From: Hyphomicrobiales bacterium
GTDB lineage: Bacteria; Pseudomonadota; Alphaproteobacteria; Rhizobiales; Beijerinckiaceae
NCBI GenBank assembly: GCA_028865375.1
Contig: JAGWKJ010000035.1
Coordinates: forward strand, 1 to 13,269
Direction: 5' to 3'
DNA: 13,269 bases
The notes below the pieces were generated by a model, which saw only the letters and a program-made list of their open reading frames with translations, was not told the DNA's origin and made no database searches. The translations under genes and the position numbers were made by a program. Shown in pieces: positions 1-7,102 of the stretch (its first letter is position 1; every line of letters starts with the position of its first letter).

Positions 1-705
1 GATCCACTTTTCGAGCGCGGCGACGGGGCACGTGTCGGGCGAAGATCCGCGCGCGACCTCGACCTCGCGCCAGCCCGTCTTGGCGGCGATCGACAGGATC
101 GCGCCGTCCTTGCGCAGGTCGATCCAGCCCTTGCCGTCGACGGTCTGTTCGGGCCCGATGTCGAGCCCGACGATTTCCGACCGCCGGAGCGCGCCGGCGA
201 AGCCGACGAGCAAGAGCGCGCGGTCGCGCAGGGCGCGCAGGTCGACGGGAGGCAGCAGGGCGAGCATCGCCTTCAGGTCGTCGGCGAGGATCGCCTCCTT
301 GGCGCGCGGCGGGCGCGCGTGCCGGCGGCGGATGCCCGCGAGCACCGTGGCGACGTGGCGGTCCGCGCGGTCGAACGGACGGCCGCGCTGCGCGCAGCGC
401 CAGACGATGGCCGACACCTTGCGTTCGATGGTCGAGACGCCGAGCGGCCGCCCGGCCGCGCCTTCGGCGCCCGTGGCCAGCGCGGTCAGCCACAGGCCGA
501 CGGTCTCGGGCGACGGCGGGTCGATCTCCGCCCCGCGCCGCGACGCCCAATCCGCGAAGCCGCGCCAGTCGGAGGCATAGGCGCGGTTGGTGTTGGCCGA
601 ATGGGCGGCGCGCGCGTAGCCGCGCGCGGTCTCCGCGAGGCGGTCTAGGACGGGGGTCGGCGTCGCGGTCGGAAGGGCTTTGGCGAGTGCGGTTCCGGCG
701 GCCAA
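1..705 (-). CDS. Tyrosine recombinase / phage-type integrase, C-terminus missing at window edge
   Basis: Site-specific DNA recombinase of the tyrosine (XerC/D, lambda-Int) class, which cuts and rejoins DNA through a covalent 3'-phosphotyrosine. The 235 visible residues contain an N-terminal SAM-like core-binding domain (about residues 20-130, including NTNRAYASDWRGFADW at 38-53). The start of the catalytic domain follows, with GALRRSEIVGLD at 171-182, where R174 is the expected first catalytic arginine; K209 is a candidate for the beta-hairpin lysine. The H-x-x-R box and the tyrosine lie beyond the window. I chose the TTG at 703-705 because it is the first start after an in-frame TAA and has GAGGAA six bases upstream. 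The GMC oxidoreductase gene lies 65 bases upstream on the same strand. It could be a housekeeping Xer protein, but the sequence looks more like integrases of mobile elements. The family is secure; the role is inferred. Confidence 0.9.
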   Translation of the reverse strand, partial: MAAGTALAKALPTATPTPVLDRLAETARGYARAAHSANTNRAYASDWRGFADWASRRGAEIDPPSPETVGLWLTALATGAEGAAGRPLGVSTIERKVSAIVWRCAQRGRPFDRADRHVATVLAGIRRRHARPPRAKEAILADDLKAMLALLPPVDLRALRDRALLLVGFAGALRRSEIVGLDIGPEQTVDGKGWIDLRKDGAILSIAAKTGWREVEVARGSSPDTCPVAALEKWI

Positions 706-711
706 CGGCGT

Positions 712-717
712 TTCCTC
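712..717 (-). promoter_or_regulatory. Shine-Dalgarno site that decides the integrase TTG start
   Basis: GAGGAA on the minus strand, separated by six bases from the TTG at 703-705. The reading frame has a TAA further upstream and no ATG or GTG in between, so this site supports the unusual TTG start. Confidence 0.6.
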
Positions 718-770
718 GGGTGATTCGGGACGCCACTCGCCCTCCGCTTACCGCCCGCTGACTCCCCGGG

Positions 771-2345
771 TCAATGCGCGCCTCGCAGGGCGTCCTTGAC
801 CGCGTCCGCCACCCGCAGCGCGTTGGCGATGATCGTCAGCGTCGGGTTGACCGCCCCGCTGGATGGAAAGAACGCCGCGTCGGCGACATAGAGGTTGTCG
901 ACCTCGTGCGCCCGGCAATCGAGGTCGAGCACGCTGGCGGCGGGATCGGCGCCGAAACGCATCGTCCCGCATTGATGCGCGGTGCCGCCGATCGGCACGT
1001 CCTTGCCGAAGTAGAGCGAGCGGTCGAGCCACGAGGTCTTGGCGCCGAGGCGGCGCATGTGGCCCTCGAACGCCGCGCGAAGGCCGCGATGCGCTTCCAT
1101 GTTGACGGGCGTCAGCGCCAGCGTCACGCGGTCGCCGTCGTAGGAGACGCGGTTCTCCGGCCTCGGGAGGTCTTCGCTCGACAGCCAGAAGCCGAGCGCG
1201 TGGCGCGCCACGGCCTCGAACGGTGCGCCGGGCAGGAAATCGAGCCAACCGGGCAACGCCTCGGCTTTTACTTGATCGCCCTGCGCCGCCGCCAACATCT
1301 GTACGAGGCCCAGCGGATGCGGTCGCCCGTCCCCGGCGAAATAGAAGTCGCTGATCGCCATCGTCTTCTGGAACGTGGCGTCGACGGGTTCGCGCATCAA
1401 CGCGAGCAGCGCCGACTGCTCATGGCGCATGTAATTGCGGCCGACCTGTCCCGAGCCGTTGGCGAGGCCGCCGGGATGTTTGCCGTTGGCGGAGCGCAGG
1501 AACAGCAGCGCCGACGACAGCGCGCCGCAGGCGGCGACCACGACCTTCGCCTCGTGGAACTCTTCCCCGCCGTTCCGCCGCAACCGCACGCCGGTCGCGC
1601 GGCGGCCGGAGGGATCGGTCTCGATCCGCTCGACATAGGCGCCGGTCATCAGCGTCACGTTCGGGTTCGCGCGCAGCGCGGGATCGAGCGCCGCGACCTG
1701 CGCATCGGCCTTGGCGTCAAGCGGACAGGGAAATCCGTCGAAACGGTCGCAGCGGATGCAGCGGCTTGCGGGCGTCGGCTTGCCGTCCTTCTCGTCGAGC
1801 AGGATTCCCAGCGGCAGGTGGAACGGGTTCAGCCCTTGCGCCTTCAACGCCTCGGCGAGCGCTTCGATGCGCGGTTCGTGCGACACCGGCGGATGGGGAT
1901 AGGGATCGGCGCAGGCGGGATCCAGCGGATCCTCGCCGCGCGCGCCGTGCACGCTGAACAGGCGCTCGGCAGCGAGATAATGCGGCGCGAAGGCTTCGTA
2001 GGGCAGCGGCCAGGCGGGCGAGACGCCGCCGGCGTGCTCGACCTCGCCGAAGTCGCGTTCGCGCAGGCGCAGCAGCGCGGCGCCATAGACCTTGGAATTG
2101 CCGCCCACGAAATAATGCAGACCCGGCGCGAAGGGCCTCCCCGCGCCGTCGAACCACGTCTCCTTCGCTTGGTAGGCGCCGTCGAGAAAGACCCTGCCGA
2201 CGTCCCAATTGTCGCGCGAACGGACGAGCCGCTCGCCGCGCTCGACCACGAGGATGCGCGCGCCGGTCGGCCCGAGCCGATGCGCGACCGACGCGCCGCC
2301 CGGCCCGCTGCCGACGATGACGACGTCCCAGCCTTGGTCGGCCAT
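771..2345 (-). CDS. GMC-family FAD oxidoreductase
   Basis: A 524-residue flavoprotein of the glucose-methanol-choline family, which oxidises alcohols or sugar hydroxyls and passes electrons to O2, a quinone or a carrier protein. The FAD-binding Rossmann motif GSGPGG is at 12-17, with the ribose-binding acid E35 at the end of strand 2. A second FAD-contact stretch, GGNSKVYGAALLRLR, lies near residue 80. The C-terminal block carries GGTAHQCGTMRFG with catalytic H457, then NLYVADAAFFPSSGAVNPT with N500, the usual His/Asn pair. A cysteine cluster (C196, C199, C207) lies in the substrate domain. There is no Sec or Tat signal peptide, so it is probably cytoplasmic unless carried out by a partner. 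Start ATG lies 5 bases after the stop of the glucose dehydrogenase-like SDR, so the two are co-transcribed. The substrate is probably a sugar or sugar acid, judged from context only; gluconate- or glucoside-3-dehydrogenase-like activity are options. Confidence 0.88.
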   Translation of the reverse strand: MADQGWDVVIVGSGPGGASVAHRLGPTGARILVVERGERLVRSRDNWDVGRVFLDGAYQAKETWFDGAGRPFAPGLHYFVGGNSKVYGAALLRLRERDFGEVEHAGGVSPAWPLPYEAFAPHYLAAERLFSVHGARGEDPLDPACADPYPHPPVSHEPRIEALAEALKAQGLNPFHLPLGILLDEKDGKPTPASRCIRCDRFDGFPCPLDAKADAQVAALDPALRANPNVTLMTGAYVERIETDPSGRRATGVRLRRNGGEEFHEAKVVVAACGALSSALLFLRSANGKHPGGLANGSGQVGRNYMRHEQSALLALMREPVDATFQKTMAISDFYFAGDGRPHPLGLVQMLAAAQGDQVKAEALPGWLDFLPGAPFEAVARHALGFWLSSEDLPRPENRVSYDGDRVTLALTPVNMEAHRGLRAAFEGHMRRLGAKTSWLDRSLYFGKDVPIGGTAHQCGTMRFGADPAASVLDLDCRAHEVDNLYVADAAFFPSSGAVNPTLTIIANALRVADAVKDALRGAH

Positions 2346-2350
2346 TTCGG

Positions 2351-3211
2351 TCAGCCGTTGGTCGCGAAGCCGGGATAGAGCGTCATGCCGCCGTCGACGA
2401 ACAAGGTCGCGCCCACGACATAATCGCTGTGGTCGGAGGCGAGCCAGACCGCGACGTGGCCTATGTCGTCGGGCTCGCCGATGCGGCCGTAGGGCACCAG
2501 GCCCATCAGCTTGTCGTACGCCGCCGGCGTGTCCCAGGCGGCGGTGTTGATCGGCGTGCGGATGGCGCCGGGCGCGATCGAGTTGATGCGGATGCGATGG
2601 GGCGCGCATTCCTGCGCCAGGCTCTGCATCAGCATCAGGATGCCGCCCTTCGACGAGGCGTAATTGACGTGGCCGGCCCATGGGATCTGCTGGTGAACCG
2701 AGCTCATGCAAATGATCTTGCCGGCCGAACGCGACACGGCGGGATTGATCCCCCGCCGCTTGAATTCGCGGATCGCCTCGCGCGCGCACAGGAACTGCCC
2801 GGTCAGGTTGACTTGGATCACGGTGTTCCATTGCGCAAGCGTCATGTCGTCGATGGCCGCGTCGCGTTGCAGGCCGGCGTTGGCGACCAGGACGTCGATC
2901 GTGCCGAAGTCGGCGACCATCGCGGCGTACATCGCCTTGACCTGGCCCTCGTCCGACACGTCGGCCTTGTAGGCCTTCGCCTTGACGCCGAACGCCTGCG
3001 CGGCGGCCACGACCTCCTGCGCCGGGTCGTCGCCGACGACGTAATTTACCGCCACGTCGGCGCCGGCCTCCGCCATCGCCAGGACGACCGCCTTGCCGAT
3101 GCCCGAATTGGCGCCGGTGACGAGCGCCTTCTGGCCCGGCAGCAGCTTGGGCAGCTTGGGCAACGGCGGCGCGGCGGCGTTCGAGGACGAGGTCGGCGTC
3201 GGGTCGGCCAT
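2351..3211 (-). CDS. Glucose 1-dehydrogenase-like SDR
   Basis: A 286-residue classical short-chain dehydrogenase. The cofactor motif TGANSGIG is at 32-39, followed by ANAG. The catalytic triad is S171, Y184 and K188. Several stretches match what I recall of Bacillus glucose 1-dehydrogenase: SSVHQQIPW before the tyrosine, PGAIRTPIN, GRIGEPDDI and the C-terminal DGGMTLYPGF. That supports oxidation of D-glucose (or a close sugar) to its 1,5-lactone with NAD(P)+. About 25 extra N-terminal residues rich in Pro, Ala and Ser precede the fold, including PPLPKLPKLLPGQ. I start at ATG 3211; an in-frame TTG at 3223 is less likely because AGGA lies directly against it with no spacer. It sits between the GH63-like glucosidase (72 bases upstream) and the GMC oxidoreductase (5 bases downstream). 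Related SDRs act on other substrates, so the exact sugar is unproven. Confidence 0.88.
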   Translation of the reverse strand: MADPTPTSSSNAAAPPLPKLPKLLPGQKALVTGANSGIGKAVVLAMAEAGADVAVNYVVGDDPAQEVVAAAQAFGVKAKAYKADVSDEGQVKAMYAAMVADFGTIDVLVANAGLQRDAAIDDMTLAQWNTVIQVNLTGQFLCAREAIREFKRRGINPAVSRSAGKIICMSSVHQQIPWAGHVNYASSKGGILMLMQSLAQECAPHRIRINSIAPGAIRTPINTAAWDTPAAYDKLMGLVPYGRIGEPDDIGHVAVWLASDHSDYVVGATLFVDGGMTLYPGFATNG

Positions 3212-3283
3212 GGAGATTTCCAATCCTGAGGTGACGTGCGATCGGCGATCCTAGCCCGCCGCGGCTCTTGCGGCCAATCCGCC

Positions 3284-5959
3284 TCAATTTCTCGGCGCGA
3301 GCAACAGCGCGACGAGCGCGGTCCAGCCGGTCTGGTGCGAGGCGCCGAGCCCTTTGCCGGTGTCGCCATGGAAAAACTCGTGGAACAGCGGCAGGTCGCG
3401 GAACGCCGGGTCGTCGGCGAAGCGTCCCTCGCCCAAGAACGGCCGGCGACCGGCCGCGTCCTTCAGGAACAGGCCCGCGAAGCGGCGCGCCAATTCGTCC
3501 GCCGCGTCGCCCAGATGCATCATGCGGCCCGAACCCGTCGGCGCTTCGACGTCGAAGTCCGCGCCCCAGTAGCGGTCGAACGTCCGCAGCGATTCGACGA
3601 GCAGGTAATTCACCGGCGCCCAGACGGGTCCGCGCCAATTCGAATTGCCGCCGTAGATGCGCGTTTCGCCGTCGCCCGGCTCGTATTTCACGACGCTCTT
3701 CATGCCGTCGAGGTCGATGGCGAAGGGATGCTCGCGATGCCATTTCGACACCGAGCGCACGCCATGGGACGACAGGAACTGCGCCTCGTCGAACACGCGC
3801 GACAGGATCGCCGAAAGGCGGCGCCGGCGCAGCAACGCGAGCAGGCGCAGGCCGGACCCGTTCGGCGTCCGCCAATCCGAGACGAGGCGCGCGAGATCGG
3901 GCCGGTTCGCCTCGAACCATTCCATGCGGGCGCGAAAGCGCGGCAACCTCGCGATCTGCGCGTCGTCGATGGCCTCGGTGGCGAACAGCGGCACGAGACC
4001 GACCGCGGAAAACACCCGGATCGTCGTCGGCGGCCGGCCGTCCACCGCCAGCTTGTCGAAGTAGAACAGGTCCGGCTCGTCCCATAGGCCCATGTCGCCC
4101 TCGGCCGCCGAGCCGTGGATCGCGCGCGCGATGCCGAGGAAATGCTCGAAGAACTTGATCGCCATGTCTTCGTAGACGTGGTTCTCGCAGGCGAGCTCGA
4201 CGGCGATCCGCATCATGTGCAGGGCGAAGGCGCCGGCCCAAGCCGTGCCATCGGCTTGGTCGAGGCGTTCCCCGCCGGGCAGCGGCTTGCGCAGGTCGAA
4301 CGGCCCCACGTTGTCGAGGCCGAGGAAACCGCCCTGGAAGATGTCGCGGCCGCCGGCGTCCTCGCGGTTCACCCACCACGTGAAGGTCAACAGCAGCTTC
4401 TGGAACGTGCGTTCGAGGAACCCGCGGTCGCCGGCGCCGGCGGCCGCGCGATCGGCCTCGTAGACCCGCATCGCCGCCCAAGCCTGGACGGGCGGGTTCA
4501 CGTCGTCGAAGTTCCATTCATAGGCGGGAATCTGGCCGTTCGGGTGCATCGCGCGCGAATGCATGAGCTTTTCGAGCTGGTCCTTGGCATAGGCGGGGTC
4601 GATCGCCGCCAGCGCGACGCAATGGAACGCGAGATCCCACGCGGCGAACCACGGATATTCCCACGTGTCGGGCATCGAGACCACGTCGCCGGGCTCGTCG
4701 GGGTCGACGTCGCCGAGCGCGAGGTGTTTCCAGTCGGAATTGCGCCCGTTGCGTCGCTCCTCCGGCGGCGGCGGCTGCGCGGGATCGCCGGCGAGCCAAG
4801 CGCGCACGTCGTAGCCGTAATATTGCTTCGACCACAGGAGACCGGCGAAGGCGGCGCGCCGGACCGCTCGCGCGTCTGCGTCGGCGATCCCCTCGCTCAG
4901 CGCGGCGTGGAACTCGTCGGCCTCCGCGATCCGGCGCGCGAACGTGGCGTCGAAGTCGGCGAAAGCCGTGCCGGCCGCTCCTTTGGGCCGCAAACGCACG
5001 CGCATGACGCCGCTCGCGCCGGGCGCAAGCTCGAAACGCCGGCGGGCGGCGGCCTTGGTGCCATGGCCGTCCGGCGAGACCGCGTCTTTGCGGCCATGGA
5101 CGACGAAATCGCCGATGCCGTCCTTGAACGGACCGCTTCCGGCCGCGCCGAACAACAGCGGCGCGTCGGTGTCGTTTTCGCAGAACAGCAGGTCGTCGCA
5201 GACGTCGCAGGTCCAATCCATGTCCGGCGCGCCGGACCGGCGCGCGCCGAGCCCGGTCGGGTCGGTCGCGCGCAGTTCCGGCCGCTCCGCGTCCGCGCGC
5301 CAGGACCACGTATTGCGGAACCAGACCTGCGGCAGGACGTGGATCGTCGCCGGTTCCGGGCCGCGATTGGTCGCCGTCACGCGCAGCAGCACGTCGTCGG
5401 GCGAAGCCTTGGCGTATTCGATGGAGACATCGAAATACCGGCCGCCGTCGAAGACGCCCGTGTCCTCGATCTCGTATTCGGGTTCGCCCGTGCCGCGGCG
5501 CGCGTTCTCCGCGATCAGGACGTCGTAAGGAAACGCGGCTTGCGGCAGGCGATAGAGCATTTTCATGTAGGAATGCGACGGCACGGCGTCGAGGAACCAA
5601 TAGAGCTCCTTCACGTCTTCGCCGTGGTTGCCTTGCGCGTTGGTCAGCCCGAACAGCCGTTCCTTCAGGATCGGGTCGACGCCGTTCCACAGCGCCACCG
5701 ACAGGCAGAGCCGCGCCTTGTCGTCGCTGAAGCCGCCGAGGCCGTCTTCGCCCCAGCGATAGGCGCGGCTGCGGGCCTGCGCGAACGGGAAATAACTCCA
5801 CGCGTCGCCGTCGGCCGAGTAATCTTCGCGCACGGTGCCCCATTGCCGCTCCGACAGATAGGGTCCGAAACGCCGCCACGCGGCCGCCTCCGCGCCGGCG
5901 ATGCGCCCGCCTTCCGCGGTCGCGCGCGCGCGTTTCGCCCCGTGGTCGGCCACGCCCAT
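3284..5959 (-). CDS. GH63-like (MGH1-type) glucosidase
   Basis: An 891-residue protein of the bacterial and fungal group related to GH63 mannosyl-oligosaccharide glucosidase, with an N-terminal beta-sandwich region and a C-terminal (alpha/alpha)6 barrel. The barrel starts around residue 380. Its hallmark, MPDTWEYPWFAAWDLAFH, ends near residue 445, and D442 in WDLAFH is the expected general acid. Further family blocks are GGFLGLDNVGPFD, GGNSNWRGPVW and HEFFHGDTGKG, where E861 is a candidate base, followed by SHQTGW. Length is normal for this group. There is no signal peptide, so it should act on an intracellular glucoside. Characterised relatives include glucosylglycerate hydrolase, and many are annotated only as glucosidase. 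Start ATG has AAGGGA six bases upstream. It heads the block that continues into a glucose dehydrogenase-like SDR and a GMC oxidoreductase, which suggests glucose release followed by oxidation. The family is firm; the substrate is not known. Confidence 0.88.
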   Translation of the reverse strand: MGVADHGAKRARATAEGGRIAGAEAAAWRRFGPYLSERQWGTVREDYSADGDAWSYFPFAQARSRAYRWGEDGLGGFSDDKARLCLSVALWNGVDPILKERLFGLTNAQGNHGEDVKELYWFLDAVPSHSYMKMLYRLPQAAFPYDVLIAENARRGTGEPEYEIEDTGVFDGGRYFDVSIEYAKASPDDVLLRVTATNRGPEPATIHVLPQVWFRNTWSWRADAERPELRATDPTGLGARRSGAPDMDWTCDVCDDLLFCENDTDAPLLFGAAGSGPFKDGIGDFVVHGRKDAVSPDGHGTKAAARRRFELAPGASGVMRVRLRPKGAAGTAFADFDATFARRIAEADEFHAALSEGIADADARAVRRAAFAGLLWSKQYYGYDVRAWLAGDPAQPPPPEERRNGRNSDWKHLALGDVDPDEPGDVVSMPDTWEYPWFAAWDLAFHCVALAAIDPAYAKDQLEKLMHSRAMHPNGQIPAYEWNFDDVNPPVQAWAAMRVYEADRAAAGAGDRGFLERTFQKLLLTFTWWVNREDAGGRDIFQGGFLGLDNVGPFDLRKPLPGGERLDQADGTAWAGAFALHMMRIAVELACENHVYEDMAIKFFEHFLGIARAIHGSAAEGDMGLWDEPDLFYFDKLAVDGRPPTTIRVFSAVGLVPLFATEAIDDAQIARLPRFRARMEWFEANRPDLARLVSDWRTPNGSGLRLLALLRRRRLSAILSRVFDEAQFLSSHGVRSVSKWHREHPFAIDLDGMKSVVKYEPGDGETRIYGGNSNWRGPVWAPVNYLLVESLRTFDRYWGADFDVEAPTGSGRMMHLGDAADELARRFAGLFLKDAAGRRPFLGEGRFADDPAFRDLPLFHEFFHGDTGKGLGASHQTGWTALVALLLAPRN

Positions 5960-6011
5960 GCGGAATCCCTTCGATTGCGGCGCGGCCCCGCGCCGGATAG
6001 AACTTCGCCCG
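5960..6011. promoter_or_regulatory. Short divergent intergenic region with an inverted repeat
   Basis: The 52 bases between the start codons of the GH63-like glucosidase (minus) and the unrecognised 216-residue protein (plus). It must hold control signals for one or both genes unless promoters lie inside the coding regions. A perfect inverted repeat, CGGCGCGG at 5978-5985 and CCGCGCCG at 5988-5995 with a two-base centre, lies in the middle. I see no convincing -35/-10 pair on either strand. The repeat could be an operator or chance in GC-rich DNA. Confidence 0.35.
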
Positions 6012-6662
6012 ATGAACGCCGAACCGCAAGTCGCGCTCGTGCCGGCGCTCCGCTTCGACGACGCGCCGGACCTCGGCCACCGGGCGCGGCGCGCTCATTG
6101 GTTCCGCTCCGCCTTCAAGGACGCCGCCTCGACGTTGGGCGCGCGCCACGGAATCGAGTTCGCCGTGGACGAGCGCGCGCTGATGGCGGCGTTCTTCGCG
6201 TGGGCTCGGATCTTCGAGCGCGAGCGCCCGGGCGCAGCGCTCGACCGCGCCGACTTTTCGACGTTCGCGGGCGGGCTGATGTTCTCCGAGCTCGTCCGCG
6301 CGACGCCCGTGCGGGCGCGCGGCGTACCCGCGCCAGACGCGGCCGATCCCTGCGCGCCCGTTCGCGCGTTTTGGCCGGAGGGCTGGCTCTACGCGGAGTT
6401 TTGCGCGTCGCTCGCCGGCGCGGTGATCGAGCAGGGCGGCGCGGCGGCGACGCGCGCGCCCGCGTTCGTGGACCTCCGGTTCTGGGAATCGCTTCGCGAG
6501 AACGTCGACGCCGAACCCGGCCTCGCGGTCGCGTTCTTCGACGCGCTGATGGGCGTCGCGCCGAACTGGAACTCGCCCGACTTGTTCGCCGCGCGGCCCG
6601 CCGCCCTCAAGGCGCTCGAACGTCGCGCAGGGGCCGGGAAACCTCAGCCGGCCGCGCCGTAG
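6012..6662 (+). CDS. Hypothetical protein, 216 residues
   Basis: I do not recognise this protein. It starts at ATG 6012; an upstream extension of the frame to 5901 would run antisense into the glucosidase and looks like shadow sequence. The protein has balanced, globular composition with conserved-looking blocks: RRAHWFRSAFK (about 26-36), an aromatic/acidic middle (AAFFAWARIFERE), FWPEGWLYAEFC at 120-131, and FWESLRENVDAEPG followed by AFFDALMG. It is rich in Trp and Phe, with no signal peptide or clear transmembrane helix, so it is probably cytoplasmic. Its 3' end overlaps the convergent RatA/Coq10-like gene by 19 bases. It is divergent from the GH63-like glucosidase across 52 bases. The competing minus-strand frames here read as Arg/Ala-rich low-complexity sequence, which is why I take the plus frame as real. 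Confidence 0.72.
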   Translation: MNAEPQVALVPALRFDDAPDLGHRARRAHWFRSAFKDAASTLGARHGIEFAVDERALMAAFFAWARIFERERPGAALDRADFSTFAGGLMFSELVRATPVRARGVPAPDAADPCAPVRAFWPEGWLYAEFCASLAGAVIEQGGAAATRAPAFVDLRFWESLRENVDAEPGLAVAFFDALMGVAPNWNSPDLFAARPAALKALERRAGAGKPQPAAP

Positions 6663-7102
6663 ACCGCGTCGGCGCGTCCCTCGAACGCTTCCGACATCTT
6701 GCGGAACGCGCGGTCGAACATGTGCCCCATCAGCCCTGCGAGCAGGCGGTTGCGGAATTCGTAGACGATGAAGAAGCCCACGGTCGACGCGCCGGGCCCC
6801 TCGTCGCGGAAGGTCCAGCGGTTCTCCATCCGCGACAGCGGACCGTCGACGTAGGCGACGTCGATCCGGCGCGCCGCCAGGTCGAGGACCACGCGGCTGG
6901 TGAAGGTCTCGCGGATCGCCTTGTAGCCGACCGTCATCGACGCGATCAGCGCCGTCGTGCCGTCGGCGTTGTCGACGCGGCGGCGCACCGACAGCGACTG
7001 GCACAGCGGCACGAACTCCGGATAGCGCTCGACGTCGGCGACGAGGCGATACATCTCGTCGGCCGAATGGCGGACGCGCCTTTCCGTCGAGAACTCAGGC
7101 AC
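6644..7102 (-). CDS. RatA/Coq10-family START-domain protein
   Basis: A 152-residue SRPBCC/START-fold protein. The opening pattern VADVERYPEFVPLC at 21-34 is typical of the group that includes mitochondrial Coq10 and E. coli RatA. The family binds lipophilic molecules in a helix-grip cavity. Coq10 acts as a ubiquinone chaperone needed for respiration, while E. coli RatA was described as blocking 70S ribosome association. Next to lipA in an alphaproteobacterium-like genome, the Coq10-like role is the more natural reading, but sequence alone does not decide. It starts with GTG at 7100-7102, inside the last codons of lipA (8-base overlap), so translation is probably coupled. Its 3' end overlaps the convergent hypothetical gene by 19 bases. 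There is no membrane segment. No antitoxin partner is adjacent. Confidence 0.88.
   Translation of the reverse strand: MPEFSTERRVRHSADEMYRLVADVERYPEFVPLCQSLSVRRRVDNADGTTALIASMTVGYKAIRETFTSRVVLDLAARRIDVAYVDGPLSRMENRWTFRDEGPGASTVGFFIVYEFRNRLLAGLMGHMFDRAFRKMSEAFEGRADAVYGAAG

Noticed and set aside
32..648. Two plus-strand frames at the left edge
   Set aside because: Ser/Arg/Pro-rich shadows of the integrase, which is read cleanly on the minus strand from 705 to the edge.
3240..3250. GATCGGCGATC palindrome between the glucosidase and the glucose dehydrogenase-like gene, considered as a terminator or operator
   Set aside because: Stem of only five base pairs with a one-base centre and no T-run on the transcribed strand; not enough for a terminator or a defined operator.
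771..4517. A 1248-residue minus-strand open frame spanning three genes
   Set aside because: Only its last 524 codons (the GMC oxidoreductase) read as real protein. The rest is Arg/Ala/Gly-rich shadow of the SDR and glucosidase in another frame, and a start at 2345 fits operon spacing.
6644..7102. RatA-like protein as half of a toxin-antitoxin module
   Set aside because: No small antitoxin-like gene lies beside it; its partner is lipA, and the sequence fits the Coq10-like housekeeping group equally well or better.
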